NCBI RefSeq assembly: GCF_003332305.1
Contig: NZ_QOIO01000053.1
Location: 1 to 39,749 of the forward strand
Length of the DNA: 39,749 nt
DNA from: Microvirga aerophila
Lineage (GTDB): Bacteria; Pseudomonadota; Alphaproteobacteria; Rhizobiales; Beijerinckiaceae
Direction of reading: 5' to 3'
Under the pieces are notes generated by a model, which did not search any database, had not been told where the DNA came from, and saw nothing but the letters and a program-made list of their open reading frames with translations. The number at the start of each line of letters is the position of its first letter. The stretch's first letter is position 1. The translations under genes and the position numbers were made by a program. Shown one piece after another: positions 16,285 through 24,439 of this stretch.

Positions 16285-17784
16285 TTACATCGCTGCCACA
16301 ATGCATGCCGCTGAAATGGCGGCGGCGGCCCAGCTGTTGCGGTCACGGATCGCAAACACGATCGGATCGTCGTCCATGAGCCGTCTGTGCGCCAGCAACA
16401 GAGCGCGACCAAGCCAGTACACGAGGACCGGGCACAGGAGCCAGAGCAGCGCCGGGTGCGTGTACAGCGAGGCCACCTTCGGCGATGACACATAAAGCGC
16501 AAGCACCGTGATGGCATTCATGCCCGCGGCTGCGGCAAGGGCTGCGACAATATTGAGGTCGCCGATCTTATAGTCACGGTTTAAGGGATTGGGCAGGCCC
16601 TGATCCAGACGGGTTGACAGTTCGACATAGCGTTTGATGAGCGCAAGCGAGGTGAACATCAGCAAAGCGAACGCGAACAGCCACTCGGAGACTTGGACCT
16701 CAATGGAGACGGCGCCTGCGACGACCCTGACGGTGTAAAGCATCGCCAGCACGACCACATCGATCATGATCTTGCGCTTGAGATAGAGCGAGTACGCTGT
16801 CGTCAGGCTGAAATAGGCCATCAGAACAGCGGTGAACTCAACCGACACCAGAGATGCCAGTCCGCCTGAAACCAGCAGCAGCCCAGGGACAACCTTCAGT
16901 CCGGTGGCAAGTGGGATTTGCCCACGGGCGAAGGGGCGGTGGCGCTTTGTCGGATGGGCGCGATCGGCTCGAAGGTCTATCAGATCATTCAAGATGTAGA
17001 CGGCGGATGCGCAGGCGGAAAACGCCATGAAAGCAAGGCCAGCCATCAAAAGGGAGGCGGCGGCAAATTCGTGGGCGGTTACAAGCGGGACAAAAACCAG
17101 CAGATTCTTGGCATACTGGTGGACCCTCAGCGCCTTCGCCCAGGTTCTCCAGGACACCGAGTTATGGTCGAGCGTCTTGAAGCCGGGCCGGATGGAGGCA
17201 AGCTTTCTCAGGACAGATGAGGAGGCTCGCACGGCGTAGGCTTGTCTAGCACGGGACCATATTGCCAGATCGGCAGCATCGTGGCCGATGTAGTCAAATC
17301 CGTTCCGGCCGAAGGCCTGTACCAGGGCGTCCCCTTCGTGGGGGTCTGAGAGGGTGCGGCGGTCAATGGAGACAAAATACCCGTCGAAGCAGCCTAGGTG
17401 CTCTGCGATGGCTTTTGCGTGATGTTCGTCGCACGCGGTCGCGAGATAGATGTCCTGCCCTCGAGCTTTTGCGTCTCGGATCAGCTTAAGGACCTGCTCA
17501 TCATAGGGCAGGCTCCCATAGTCCAGATGGCAGTCGCTGGCCAAGTATTGTTTGAGGGCTGCACGGCCCGTCCAGATCTGTCTTGCAACCTGAAGGTTGT
17601 GCTTGAGCCCGACGGAGACGGCCTCGAACAGGAGCTCATAGAGGAGATCCGACTGGACCAAGGCTCGGTCAAGATCGACGATGAGCGGAACGGCTGAGAC
17701 AGCGGTTGTATTCGACGGGTCGATATCAAGCTTTACTGTGCTCGCGCGGGCAAGCGTCCCATATCCGACCACAAGATGCCCCAT
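16285..17784 (-). CDS. HAD-UbiA fusion, polyprenyl-phosphate 5-phosphoribosyltransferase-like
   Basis: 499 residues. Residues 33-200 are a HAD-like hydrolase domain: DLD at 37-39 (motif I) and YIGHDAADLAIW near 165-176 (motif IV). Residues 213-499 form a UbiA-type prenyltransferase membrane domain beginning LRVHQYAKNLLVFVPL, with the Mg2+ motif NDLIDLRADRAHPTKRHRP at 266-284 and about eight spans. The mycobacterial UbiA transfers 5-phosphoribose from PRPP to decaprenyl phosphate. The HAD domain could remove the 5'-phosphate afterwards, so one polypeptide might give polyprenyl-phosphoryl-ribose, the DprE1 substrate. It is convergent to dprE2. In Azorhizobium caulinodans the noeCHOP genes for Nod-factor arabinosylation supply comparable steps. 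The first 30 residues are poorly conserved-looking and the true start may lie further in. Confidence 0.85.
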   Translation of the reverse strand: MGHLVVGYGTLARASTVKLDIDPSNTTAVSAVPLIVDLDRALVQSDLLYELLFEAVSVGLKHNLQVARQIWTGRAALKQYLASDCHLDYGSLPYDEQVLKLIRDAKARGQDIYLATACDEHHAKAIAEHLGCFDGYFVSIDRRTLSDPHEGDALVQAFGRNGFDYIGHDAADLAIWSRARQAYAVRASSSVLRKLASIRPGFKTLDHNSVSWRTWAKALRVHQYAKNLLVFVPLVTAHEFAAASLLMAGLAFMAFSACASAVYILNDLIDLRADRAHPTKRHRPFARGQIPLATGLKVVPGLLLVSGGLASLVSVEFTAVLMAYFSLTTAYSLYLKRKIMIDVVVLAMLYTVRVVAGAVSIEVQVSEWLFAFALLMFTSLALIKRYVELSTRLDQGLPNPLNRDYKIGDLNIVAALAAAAGMNAITVLALYVSSPKVASLYTHPALLWLLCPVLVYWLGRALLLAHRRLMDDDPIVFAIRDRNSWAAAAISAACIVAAM

Positions 17785-18649
17785 TCATCAATCAATAACG
17801 TGCTGCTTTGGCAGACTTGCGCGCGATCATTATCATCTACGACTACTGGCGCAAGCAATTTCTAATGCAGTCATTTCCGGTTTCGACTTGGGCCATGATC
17901 GAGCGTTGCTAATGATCCTCGGGAGAGGCCCACAACAGAGAGGCCTGCATGCCGAAAGACGCTGCCCATCACCGCAGGTCAGCATTGCAGGCGAGCAAAT
18001 GGCAACGTGCCGGGCGATCCCTGCCTGGCCGTCGGGAGATTGGTCCAACGTTGTCTTGTCACAAGGCCATCACAAGCCGTCGCTTGTGGGCACAGCGGTC
18101 CGCTCAGGACCAACATGCACCCGGTTGGTTTGCGGTGCAGGATGAGGTAACGACCGGCGAGGGGGTGGAGCGTCAGTGCGGTGTAGCCCGTTCCCTCGGC
18201 TCACAGGCCTCGTGACAGGGCATTCGCCTTTGGCATGGCCAAGGCGACGATGTTGAGCAGGAGCGTGCTCCAGAGCGAAGAAATGGCTTCGCCTAGCCTT
18301 AGGCCAACTGGCATAGACCATGAGGTCGAGCAGGTTCTGCTTTAAGCTGCAAGCTCGGGAACCTGGTCTTCTGCGGCGTTGTCCGGTCAGTTGAAGTACC
18401 GGATTAGCGTATTTGCGGTTCGTCGCACAGGTAGCGCGATGGTCGAGCGACAGTAAGCTCATAATGAGCGACAGAACGGTCGCCAGCTGAGCCACCCTGA
18501 CCTCGGACTTCAACTCCTCTCGAGCCATCCTCATGACTGGCGTAAGGCAAATCGCCAGCGCCTGGCCTAGACCATCAAGCTGAATAGCATCATGGCGGAT
18601 CCTGGGGCATTTACCCTGCGATCGGGATGGCTGTTTGGATGGGGCCGGC
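17785..18649. other. long intergenic stretch of decayed sequence
   Basis: About 860 bases with no intact gene. It contains degenerate repeat B (18299-18343). A minus-strand frame around 18070-18534 includes that repeat but has no other recognisable motif. It is probably the relic of a mobile element separating two parts of the polysaccharide locus. Confidence 0.45.
18299..18343 (-). repeat. degenerate repeat B, relative at 8149-8193
   Basis: 36 of 45 bases match 8149-8193. The minus-strand reading KQNLLDLMVYASWPKA is open here and broken by a stop in the other copy. Family unknown. Confidence 0.5.
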
Positions 18650-20143
18650 GTGAGTCATTTTGTTGAAACCTTCGTCATCGGCGCCGGACCTGCGGGATTA
18701 ACCACGGCCTACAACCTGGCCAAAAACCAACAGGACGTGTTGGTGGTGGAACAGGACCCCGTGTATGTGGGCGGCATCAGCCGGACCGTCAATTACAAGG
18801 GATTTCTGTTCGACATCGGAGGCCACCGCTTCTTCTCCAAATCCAAGGAGATTGTCGACCTCTGGGATGAGATCCTGCCCGACGACTTCATTGAGCGCCC
18901 ACGCCTGTCCAGGATCTACTACCGCGATAAGTTCTACAGCTATCCGCTGAAAGCCTTTGAGGCGTTGCGCAATCTCGGCATCCTTGAGAGCGCGGCCTGC
19001 ATGCTCTCTTATGGCTTGGCCCGCCTTCTTCCGGTCAAGAACCCGCGCACGTTTCATGAGTGGGTGCGCAATCAGTTCGGCGAGCGCCTGTTCTCGATTT
19101 TTTTCAAGACCTACACCGAAAAGGTGTGGGGCATGTCCTGCGACGAGATTTCGTCGGATTGGGCCGCGCAGCGGATCAAGGGCCTGGATCTCGCCTCGGC
19201 CATCAAAGACGCTCTGCTGAGATCGATTGGACGCAAGACGCGCAAAGGTCCAGTCGCCAAGACCCTCATTGAGTCGTTTCGTTACCCCCGCCGCGGCCCC
19301 GGGATGATGTGGGAAGCGGCGGCCCGCAAGATCAGAGACTTTGGTGGCCGGGTCTTGATGGACCGCAAGGTCCATCAGCTGGCGTGGGATGCCAATACCC
19401 GGCTCTGGACCATTGGCGTGCGCCGTGGCGATGGCACCACTGAGGTGTACACGGCAAGGCACGTGGTCTCCTCAGCGCCCATCAGCGATCTCATGGGTGC
19501 TGTTTCACCAGTGCCAAAGAGCCTTTCCCACGCGCGGGACCTACGCTACCGGGACTTCCTGACGGTCGTTCTCATTGGGCGGTCCCAAACCGAGCTTCTC
19601 GATAACTGGGTCTACATCCATGACCCCTCGGTGAAGGTCGGGCGCGTGCAGAACTTCCGGTCCTGGTCACCGGAAATGATCCCCGATGGGGTCTCCACGT
19701 GCCTGGGCCTTGAGTATTTCTGTTTCGAGGGAGACGGCGTGTGGGACGCCCCGGATGGCGACCTCGTTGAATTGGCGAAGCAGGAAATTGCCAAAATTGG
19801 TCTGATGCGGCCGGAGGATGTCGCCGATGCCTGTGTCGTGCGCCAGGCCAAGGCCTACCCCGTCTACGACGACACCTATGCGGAGCATGTCGATGCGATC
19901 CGGCTTGACCTGGCGACCAACTACCCGACGCTCCATCTTGTGGGCCGCAACGGCATGCACAAGTACAACAACCAAGACCATGCGATGATGACGGGCTTGT
20001 TGACGAGCCTCAACATTCAAGCCAGTGAAGCAATCTACGACGTGTGGCAGGTCAATGAAGACGCAGATTACGGAGAGGCTGGCCTCTCCGGCGTTCAGGA
20101 GGCCCTCCGGAGCGAGCGGCTCGTCCCGCGCAAAGCGGCCTAA
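18650..20143 (+). CDS. FAD/NAD(P)-dependent oxidoreductase, UDP-galactopyranose-mutase-like
   Basis: 497-residue cytoplasmic flavoprotein. VIGAGPAGLTTAYNLA is the dinucleotide-binding motif and VVEQDPVYVGGISRTV the second strand and GG doublet. FDIGGHRFFSKSKEIVDLWD, YSYPLKAFEALRNLG and FKTYTEKVWGMSCDEISSDW are shared with the UDP-galactopyranose-mutase-like branch of NAD_binding_8 proteins. GRNGMHKYNNQDHAMMTGLL closes the FAD site. True Glf is about 380 residues, so this longer type may not make UDP-galactofuranose. Such genes are common in polysaccharide loci. The start is uncertain: GTG at 18650 follows GGATGGGG; a TTG at 18635 is in frame. A GtrA gene follows 34 bases later. Confidence 0.85.
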   Translation: MSHFVETFVIGAGPAGLTTAYNLAKNQQDVLVVEQDPVYVGGISRTVNYKGFLFDIGGHRFFSKSKEIVDLWDEILPDDFIERPRLSRIYYRDKFYSYPLKAFEALRNLGILESAACMLSYGLARLLPVKNPRTFHEWVRNQFGERLFSIFFKTYTEKVWGMSCDEISSDWAAQRIKGLDLASAIKDALLRSIGRKTRKGPVAKTLIESFRYPRRGPGMMWEAAARKIRDFGGRVLMDRKVHQLAWDANTRLWTIGVRRGDGTTEVYTARHVVSSAPISDLMGAVSPVPKSLSHARDLRYRDFLTVVLIGRSQTELLDNWVYIHDPSVKVGRVQNFRSWSPEMIPDGVSTCLGLEYFCFEGDGVWDAPDGDLVELAKQEIAKIGLMRPEDVADACVVRQAKAYPVYDDTYAEHVDAIRLDLATNYPTLHLVGRNGMHKYNNQDHAMMTGLLTSLNIQASEAIYDVWQVNEDADYGEAGLSGVQEALRSERLVPRKAA

Positions 20144-20177
20144 CCCTGAACACCACCGCAGGATTGCGATCCCGTTG

Positions 20178-20597
20178 ATGGGTGCACGCGCCATGTGGCC
20201 TCAAGGATTGGGGCCCTTTCTCGACCTGTTCAAGTATGGCCTGAGCAGCGCCCTGGCGCTCGCGATTGATTACGGCCTTCTGATTGTTTTGACCGAGCGG
20301 GTGGGCCTTCACTATGCCGCCTCGGCGGCCATCGGCTTTTGCGCCGGCGTTCTTGTCACCTATACGCTGAGCGTCACCTTCGTGTTCAAGCAACGCCGTG
20401 TGTTGAGCACACGTTTGGAGTTTGCCGGCTTCCTGGCCATTGGCGTGCTCGGCTTAGGGATCAACCAAGCTCTCCTCTGGGCCCTTGTGACCTACTCCCC
20501 GCTGCCCTATAGCCTCGCCAAAGCTCCCACGGCCGTCGTGGTGTTCCTGTTCAACTTTGCTGTCCGGCGAGCCCTACTTTTCCCAGCGGTGGCATGA
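20178..20597 (+). CDS. GtrA-family membrane protein (second copy)
   Basis: About 139 residues with four spans: FLDLFKYGLSSALALAIDYG in span 1, then FCAGVLVTYTLSVTFVFKQR after span 2, and FLFNFAVRRALLFPAVA at the end. The LSVTFVF and FNFAVRRALLF segments are the typical GtrA pair. Likely role: membrane translocation of a polyprenyl-phosphate-linked sugar or support of a partner glycosyltransferase. The frame is open back into the preceding gene; I chose ATG 20178, with 20193 as an alternative. The stop overlaps the next gene by four bases (ATGA), so the GtrA and the GT-C-like protein are translated together, suggesting they act as a pair. Confidence 0.87.
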   Translation: MGARAMWPQGLGPFLDLFKYGLSSALALAIDYGLLIVLTERVGLHYAASAAIGFCAGVLVTYTLSVTFVFKQRRVLSTRLEFAGFLAIGVLGLGINQALLWALVTYSPLPYSLAKAPTAVVVFLFNFAVRRALLFPAVA

Positions 20598-22657
20598 TGT
20601 CGAACGGACCGTCCGCTCCCCTGATGTCCCCGCCAGCGGCGGATGCAACGTCGCACGGTGTCCGCAACTCCTCCCGTGCGGCAGCGGAGGTGAGCCGGGT
20701 GGAACCCCAGAGCACGCTGTGGCGGGCCCGTGGCCAGAGCATCGCGCGTGTGGCGCTCCCTGCGGCCGGCCTCACAGCCCTGTGGCTTCTCAGCCGTCCC
20801 TACGGTGGCATTGTGCACGATGCCCAACTCTATGTCGGGCAGGCTTTAGCGGAGCTGGATCCTCAGGGCATTGGACGCGATGTGATGTTCGTCCAGGACG
20901 GGCAGTTTGGCTTCAGCATTTTCCCGCACCTGCTCAGATTTGCGGTTGCGGCCCTTGGACCATCCCTGGCTGCGGTGGGCATCAGCCTGCTGGGGCTGCT
21001 TTTATGGCTGGCCGCGATGGCCGCTCTGGCCAACCGCCTCGCCCCTGGCCGACGGGCCTGGATCATCCTGATTTTTGTGTGCGTCCTGGGGCCTGAATAC
21101 GGGGCCTTTGGCGCCTTTTCGTATGGGGAGGCCTTGGCGATCCCCCGGCCGTTTGCTGAGGCTGGTGTGTTGGCCGCGCTGGCCATGTGGGTTTCGGGCA
21201 GGACGGGGGCTGGGATAGGCCTCCTCATCGCCGCCAGCCTCTTCCACCCCATCATGGCCCTGCCCGGCCTGGCGGTTGTTCTGGTTGTCCTGTGCATTGA
21301 GGATAAACGTTGGATCGGGGCGGCGCTGGCAGCTTCCGGTGTGGTGCTGGTGGCAGCCGGGTTGAACCTGCCCTTGGCCGGGCGTCTGTTGACGGTCATG
21401 GACCCGGCGTGGCACGACATCGTGGAGGCCCGCAGCCGCTACTTGTTTCCAAGCCACTGGCCGGCTGAAGCCTGGAGCCGCATTCTCATTCAAGGGGTGA
21501 CGCTCGTCATCGCCGCGCTCCTCAGCGAGGGACGCGTTCGTCAACTCATGACGGGCGTGTTGTGTGTGAGTGTGGCAGGGCTCGCCGCTGCGCTGATCGT
21601 CGGCGATCTCGTCCCCTCCCTCCTCATCGTTCAGGTCCAGATCTGGCGCTCGACATGGCTGCTCGGCGTGTTCGCGGCCGCCGCCCTCGCGCTCTGCTCC
21701 GTCACGCTCTGGCAGAAAGGCGGGGTGTTCCGGGCCGTGCTCGCATGCCTGGCCCTAGGCTGGGTCGCCGCCACCGATCTGAACTTTGTCGTGCCGGCGT
21801 CAACGGTTGCCCTGGTGATTTTCCTGGGTGAGCCGCGCCTGCGGGATCGGATCCGGCCGGTCCTCCTGCGCCTTGCCTGGGTCCCCGTCTTGGCGTTGGC
21901 ATCCCTCCAGGCCGGCATCCTGTTCTCCAAACTGATCACCGTGATCCAGACCAAGCCGCAGGATGCTCATCTTGATCTGGCCATGGTGCAGGCGCTCGGG
22001 ATTCACTCTCTGGTGATCACCATTCTCGCCGTGATCTGGGCCAACACAGCGGGACGGACATGGAAACACGCCTGGCAAGCTGTGGCATCGGTGGCCCTGG
22101 TCCTGGCCGCGTTCATGCTGTGGGATGATCGCTCCTCTTTGCAGAAGACGATCGATCGCGGCACACCGGATCGCGAGTTGACCCAAATCATCGCAGGGCG
22201 CCCGGGGGACGTGGTGTGGCTCAATCCCGCCAATCTCTCCTGGCTGCAGGGTGGGTTCAGCACGTGGACGTTGGCGGGACGACCGAGCTGGGTCACCATG
22301 ATGCAGGGAGCCGGCGTCGTGTTCTCGCACCCCCTCGCGCTCGAGTGGGACCGGCGCGTGCGCCAGTTGATTGACCTTGGCCTGGCAGGCGAACAGATGC
22401 GTGCCCCCTTCACGACGCCCGCCGTGGACCGCACGCCTGACGTGTCACACGCAAGGCTCACGACGCTTTGCCAAAGCCCGAATGCCCCGGCGTGGGTCAT
22501 TGCGTCCATGGATCATGTCGGGTCCACCAGCGGGAGGGCGCCGGTCCCCACATGGCAGACGCCGGCCGCGGCGGTCAAACTGGTCGTGGAGCGCGACCAG
22601 ATCACCTGGAAGCGCTATGAGCGATATGCGATTTTTGGCTGCTCTGGAGACCCTTGA
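20594..22657 (+). CDS. large polytopic membrane protein, putative GT-C glycosyltransferase
   Basis: 687 residues: a polar N-terminal 50, then about twelve hydrophobic spans, then a soluble C-terminal domain of about 150 residues. After span 1 comes SRPYGGIVHDAQLYVGQALA, whose HDAQLY acidic motif fits the loop-1 catalytic site of GT-C enzymes. Later FSYGEALAIPRPFAEAGVLA lies in a loop, and the C-terminal domain has PGDVVWLNPANLSWLQGGFS. I do not recognise a named family; relatives are usually annotated hypothetical. Translational coupling with the GtrA gene supports a polyprenyl-phosphate-sugar donor. It probably acts on the outer face of the cytoplasmic membrane, adding sugars to a lipid-linked glycan before ligation by the next gene product. 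Confidence 0.7.
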   Translation: MMSNGPSAPLMSPPAADATSHGVRNSSRAAAEVSRVEPQSTLWRARGQSIARVALPAAGLTALWLLSRPYGGIVHDAQLYVGQALAELDPQGIGRDVMFVQDGQFGFSIFPHLLRFAVAALGPSLAAVGISLLGLLLWLAAMAALANRLAPGRRAWIILIFVCVLGPEYGAFGAFSYGEALAIPRPFAEAGVLAALAMWVSGRTGAGIGLLIAASLFHPIMALPGLAVVLVVLCIEDKRWIGAALAASGVVLVAAGLNLPLAGRLLTVMDPAWHDIVEARSRYLFPSHWPAEAWSRILIQGVTLVIAALLSEGRVRQLMTGVLCVSVAGLAAALIVGDLVPSLLIVQVQIWRSTWLLGVFAAAALALCSVTLWQKGGVFRAVLACLALGWVAATDLNFVVPASTVALVIFLGEPRLRDRIRPVLLRLAWVPVLALASLQAGILFSKLITVIQTKPQDAHLDLAMVQALGIHSLVITILAVIWANTAGRTWKHAWQAVASVALVLAAFMLWDDRSSLQKTIDRGTPDRELTQIIAGRPGDVVWLNPANLSWLQGGFSTWTLAGRPSWVTMMQGAGVVFSHPLALEWDRRVRQLIDLGLAGEQMRAPFTTPAVDRTPDVSHARLTTLCQSPNAPAWVIASMDHVGSTSGRAPVPTWQTPAAAVKLVVERDQITWKRYERYAIFGCSGDP

Positions 22658-22813
22658 GAGGAACCGCGTGCTCGTCCCCTCGCCGCGGGCGCCGGAAGCA
22701 CCAGTGACACACCGAGGTTCGTGTCACGCCAGCATCTGGGCTAGCCCGGGAACCTTTGGATGAGTGAGCCTGTGGGGAATGCCGGAGCCACAGCAACACA
22801 TGAGGGATGTGCC

Positions 22814-24118
22814 ATGAAAAGCAATCTTCAGCGCTATGTCATTCCGACTGCCATCGGCTTTGCCCCTGTGGTGCTGATGCTGCTTACGTGGACACCCGAC
22901 AGCCCTGTCAGCGGATTCACGAGGGTGGTGAAACTGCTTGCGGCTCCCATGCTCGTGGTGGAGCTGTTCGTGATCGGGGTGGCCGTGCGCGCCGGAGGGT
23001 TCGCGGCGCTCCGGCGCGCGACCGTTCCCTGGCGGGTTCTGGCGCCCGCGCTGGGGCTGCTCACGATCGCGGTTTGCACAGCGGTCCTGGTGGCGACCTT
23101 CCCCTTCCTCGCGTGCTTGCTGACCGCGGTGTGGATCCTGCACGTCTCGTTTGGACTCTCGGTGATGTATCTCTGCGACAGGGAGTTTGATCGAGAGAGT
23201 GTCACCACAGCCGCGATGGCTGGTTTCGTCGTATTTGCGATCCTTCTAGTGATCTTTGTCACGCGAGTTTCCGATCCTGCAGGTTTCAATTGGGTCAAGG
23301 GCTTTCCCGCTGTGGACCACGTTCGGCAGCTCGGCTTTTATGCGGGCCCAATGATTGGCCTCTGCATCGGCCGCTTGGCCCTTGTGCGCAGCCGGGTTGG
23401 GTGGGCGCTGACTGTGGGAGTCGCGACCCTAGGTTTTGCGATCGCCCTTTGGACCGGAACACGCGGCACATTCTCCGCGGTCGGGGGGGCGCTCGTGGCT
23501 GGTCTGCTTCTCCTTCCGGCGTTGCGCCAACGGCGGGTTCTGTTGGGGGCGATGGCCAGCGTCTTGATCAGCCTCGCCCTTGCCTCCTGGCTACCTGAGC
23601 TACCAGAAGGCATGGGGCTCGATCGCGCTGTGGCAGCGACCAAGGACGGCGAGAGCACCTACGAACGGATCAAGGTTTGGGAACTCGCGCTTGATGCCAT
23701 CTCCGAACGCCCCCTGTTTGGCTACGGAGAAGGGCAATTGGCAGCTGTCACACCTCGTCCCGAGCATGAGCCCCACAATGCCCTCGTGCAATTGCTGCTG
23801 GCTTGGGGTGTGGTCGGAACCGGCTGCGTCCTCGTTCTGGCATTCCAGTTCGCGAGGGGGATTGTCCGTGGCGTCCGCGCTCTGGGCGGCGAATGGCTAC
23901 CTCCTCTCCTAGCCATGATGGTTCTGGTCGCCTATTCGGTTCATGACGGTACGCTGTTTCTTCCCTTGTCATTGAGCATCTTTGCCGCCTGCGTTGGCCT
24001 CGTTGCTCGCGGAACTTTGATCCCCAGGCAGCGGCACAAGATTAGGGATGACACCACTGTCGTGCCGCGCACTGGTGCTGCAGTTCAACCTTCAGTAAGA
24101 GCCGATCCTGTTGGGTAG
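22814..24118 (+). CDS. O-antigen ligase / polymerase-like membrane protein
   Basis: 434 residues with about eleven spans, of the Wzy_C/WaaL fold. The diagnostic part is the large periplasmic loop and its flanks. TGTRGTFSAVGGALVAGLLL contains the conserved TRG in a span. STYERIKVWELALDAISERP, LFGYGEGQ and then EHEPHNALVQLLLAWGVVG carry the Arg and the H-N region used for glycan transfer. Such proteins join a lipid-linked glycan to an acceptor or polymerise repeat units on the periplasmic side. The start at 22814 has AGGGA seven bases upstream; the frame is open to an ATG at 22760 with a weaker site. It closes the plus-strand polysaccharide run, consistent with the final step. Confidence 0.85.
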   Translation: MKSNLQRYVIPTAIGFAPVVLMLLTWTPDSPVSGFTRVVKLLAAPMLVVELFVIGVAVRAGGFAALRRATVPWRVLAPALGLLTIAVCTAVLVATFPFLACLLTAVWILHVSFGLSVMYLCDREFDRESVTTAAMAGFVVFAILLVIFVTRVSDPAGFNWVKGFPAVDHVRQLGFYAGPMIGLCIGRLALVRSRVGWALTVGVATLGFAIALWTGTRGTFSAVGGALVAGLLLLPALRQRRVLLGAMASVLISLALASWLPELPEGMGLDRAVAATKDGESTYERIKVWELALDAISERPLFGYGEGQLAAVTPRPEHEPHNALVQLLLAWGVVGTGCVLVLAFQFARGIVRGVRALGGEWLPPLLAMMVLVAYSVHDGTLFLPLSLSIFAACVGLVARGTLIPRQRHKIRDDTTVVPRTGAAVQPSVRADPVG

Positions 24119-24261
24119 CCTGCTCGGTTAACTGTAAGCATCGATTACCATGGACGTGACCTGCCGAGACCATGAAGCCAGCGGTCGCCCCGGCGTCTCG
24201 ACTTAATCGATTCCGGTCCTCACGGTTTTGGTCCTGCAGGTAGGGTAGATGGACGAGCCCC

Positions 24262-24354
24262 GTGGATGGACAGATCAATCTCCTCAGGATGATCAAGCGG
24301 CACATGCTCGACCGCGCTGGCTTCGATCTCCCGCGTCAGCGTATTTACAGCTGC
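24262..24354 (+). pseudogene. remnant of an ISL3-type transposase C-terminus
   Basis: The reading VDGQINLLRMIKRHMLDRAG then FDLPRQRIYSC resembles the C-terminal GxVNRxKxIKRxMYGRAxFxLLRxR segment of ISL3-family transposases. A stop follows at once and nothing upstream continues the family. It marks an old insertion between the ligase-like gene and the next, unrelated membrane gene. The remainder of 24119-24439 shows no gene. Confidence 0.55.
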
Positions 24355-24439
24355 TTAAGACTGTGTGCGACCCGCACATTTTGTGGGGAAGCCCTGTCAT
24401 CGATCGATAGCAGAACTGCACGGCGAGCATCTACCGCCA

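Noticed and set aside
18070..18534. Minus-strand frame of 154 codons
   Set aside because: Only a 16-residue stretch has a relative in the window; no family, start signal or length match, so noted as a repeat only.
18698..19462. Minus-strand frame of 254 codons
   Set aside because: Antisense shadow of the flavoprotein gene, which has full FAD motifs on the plus strand.
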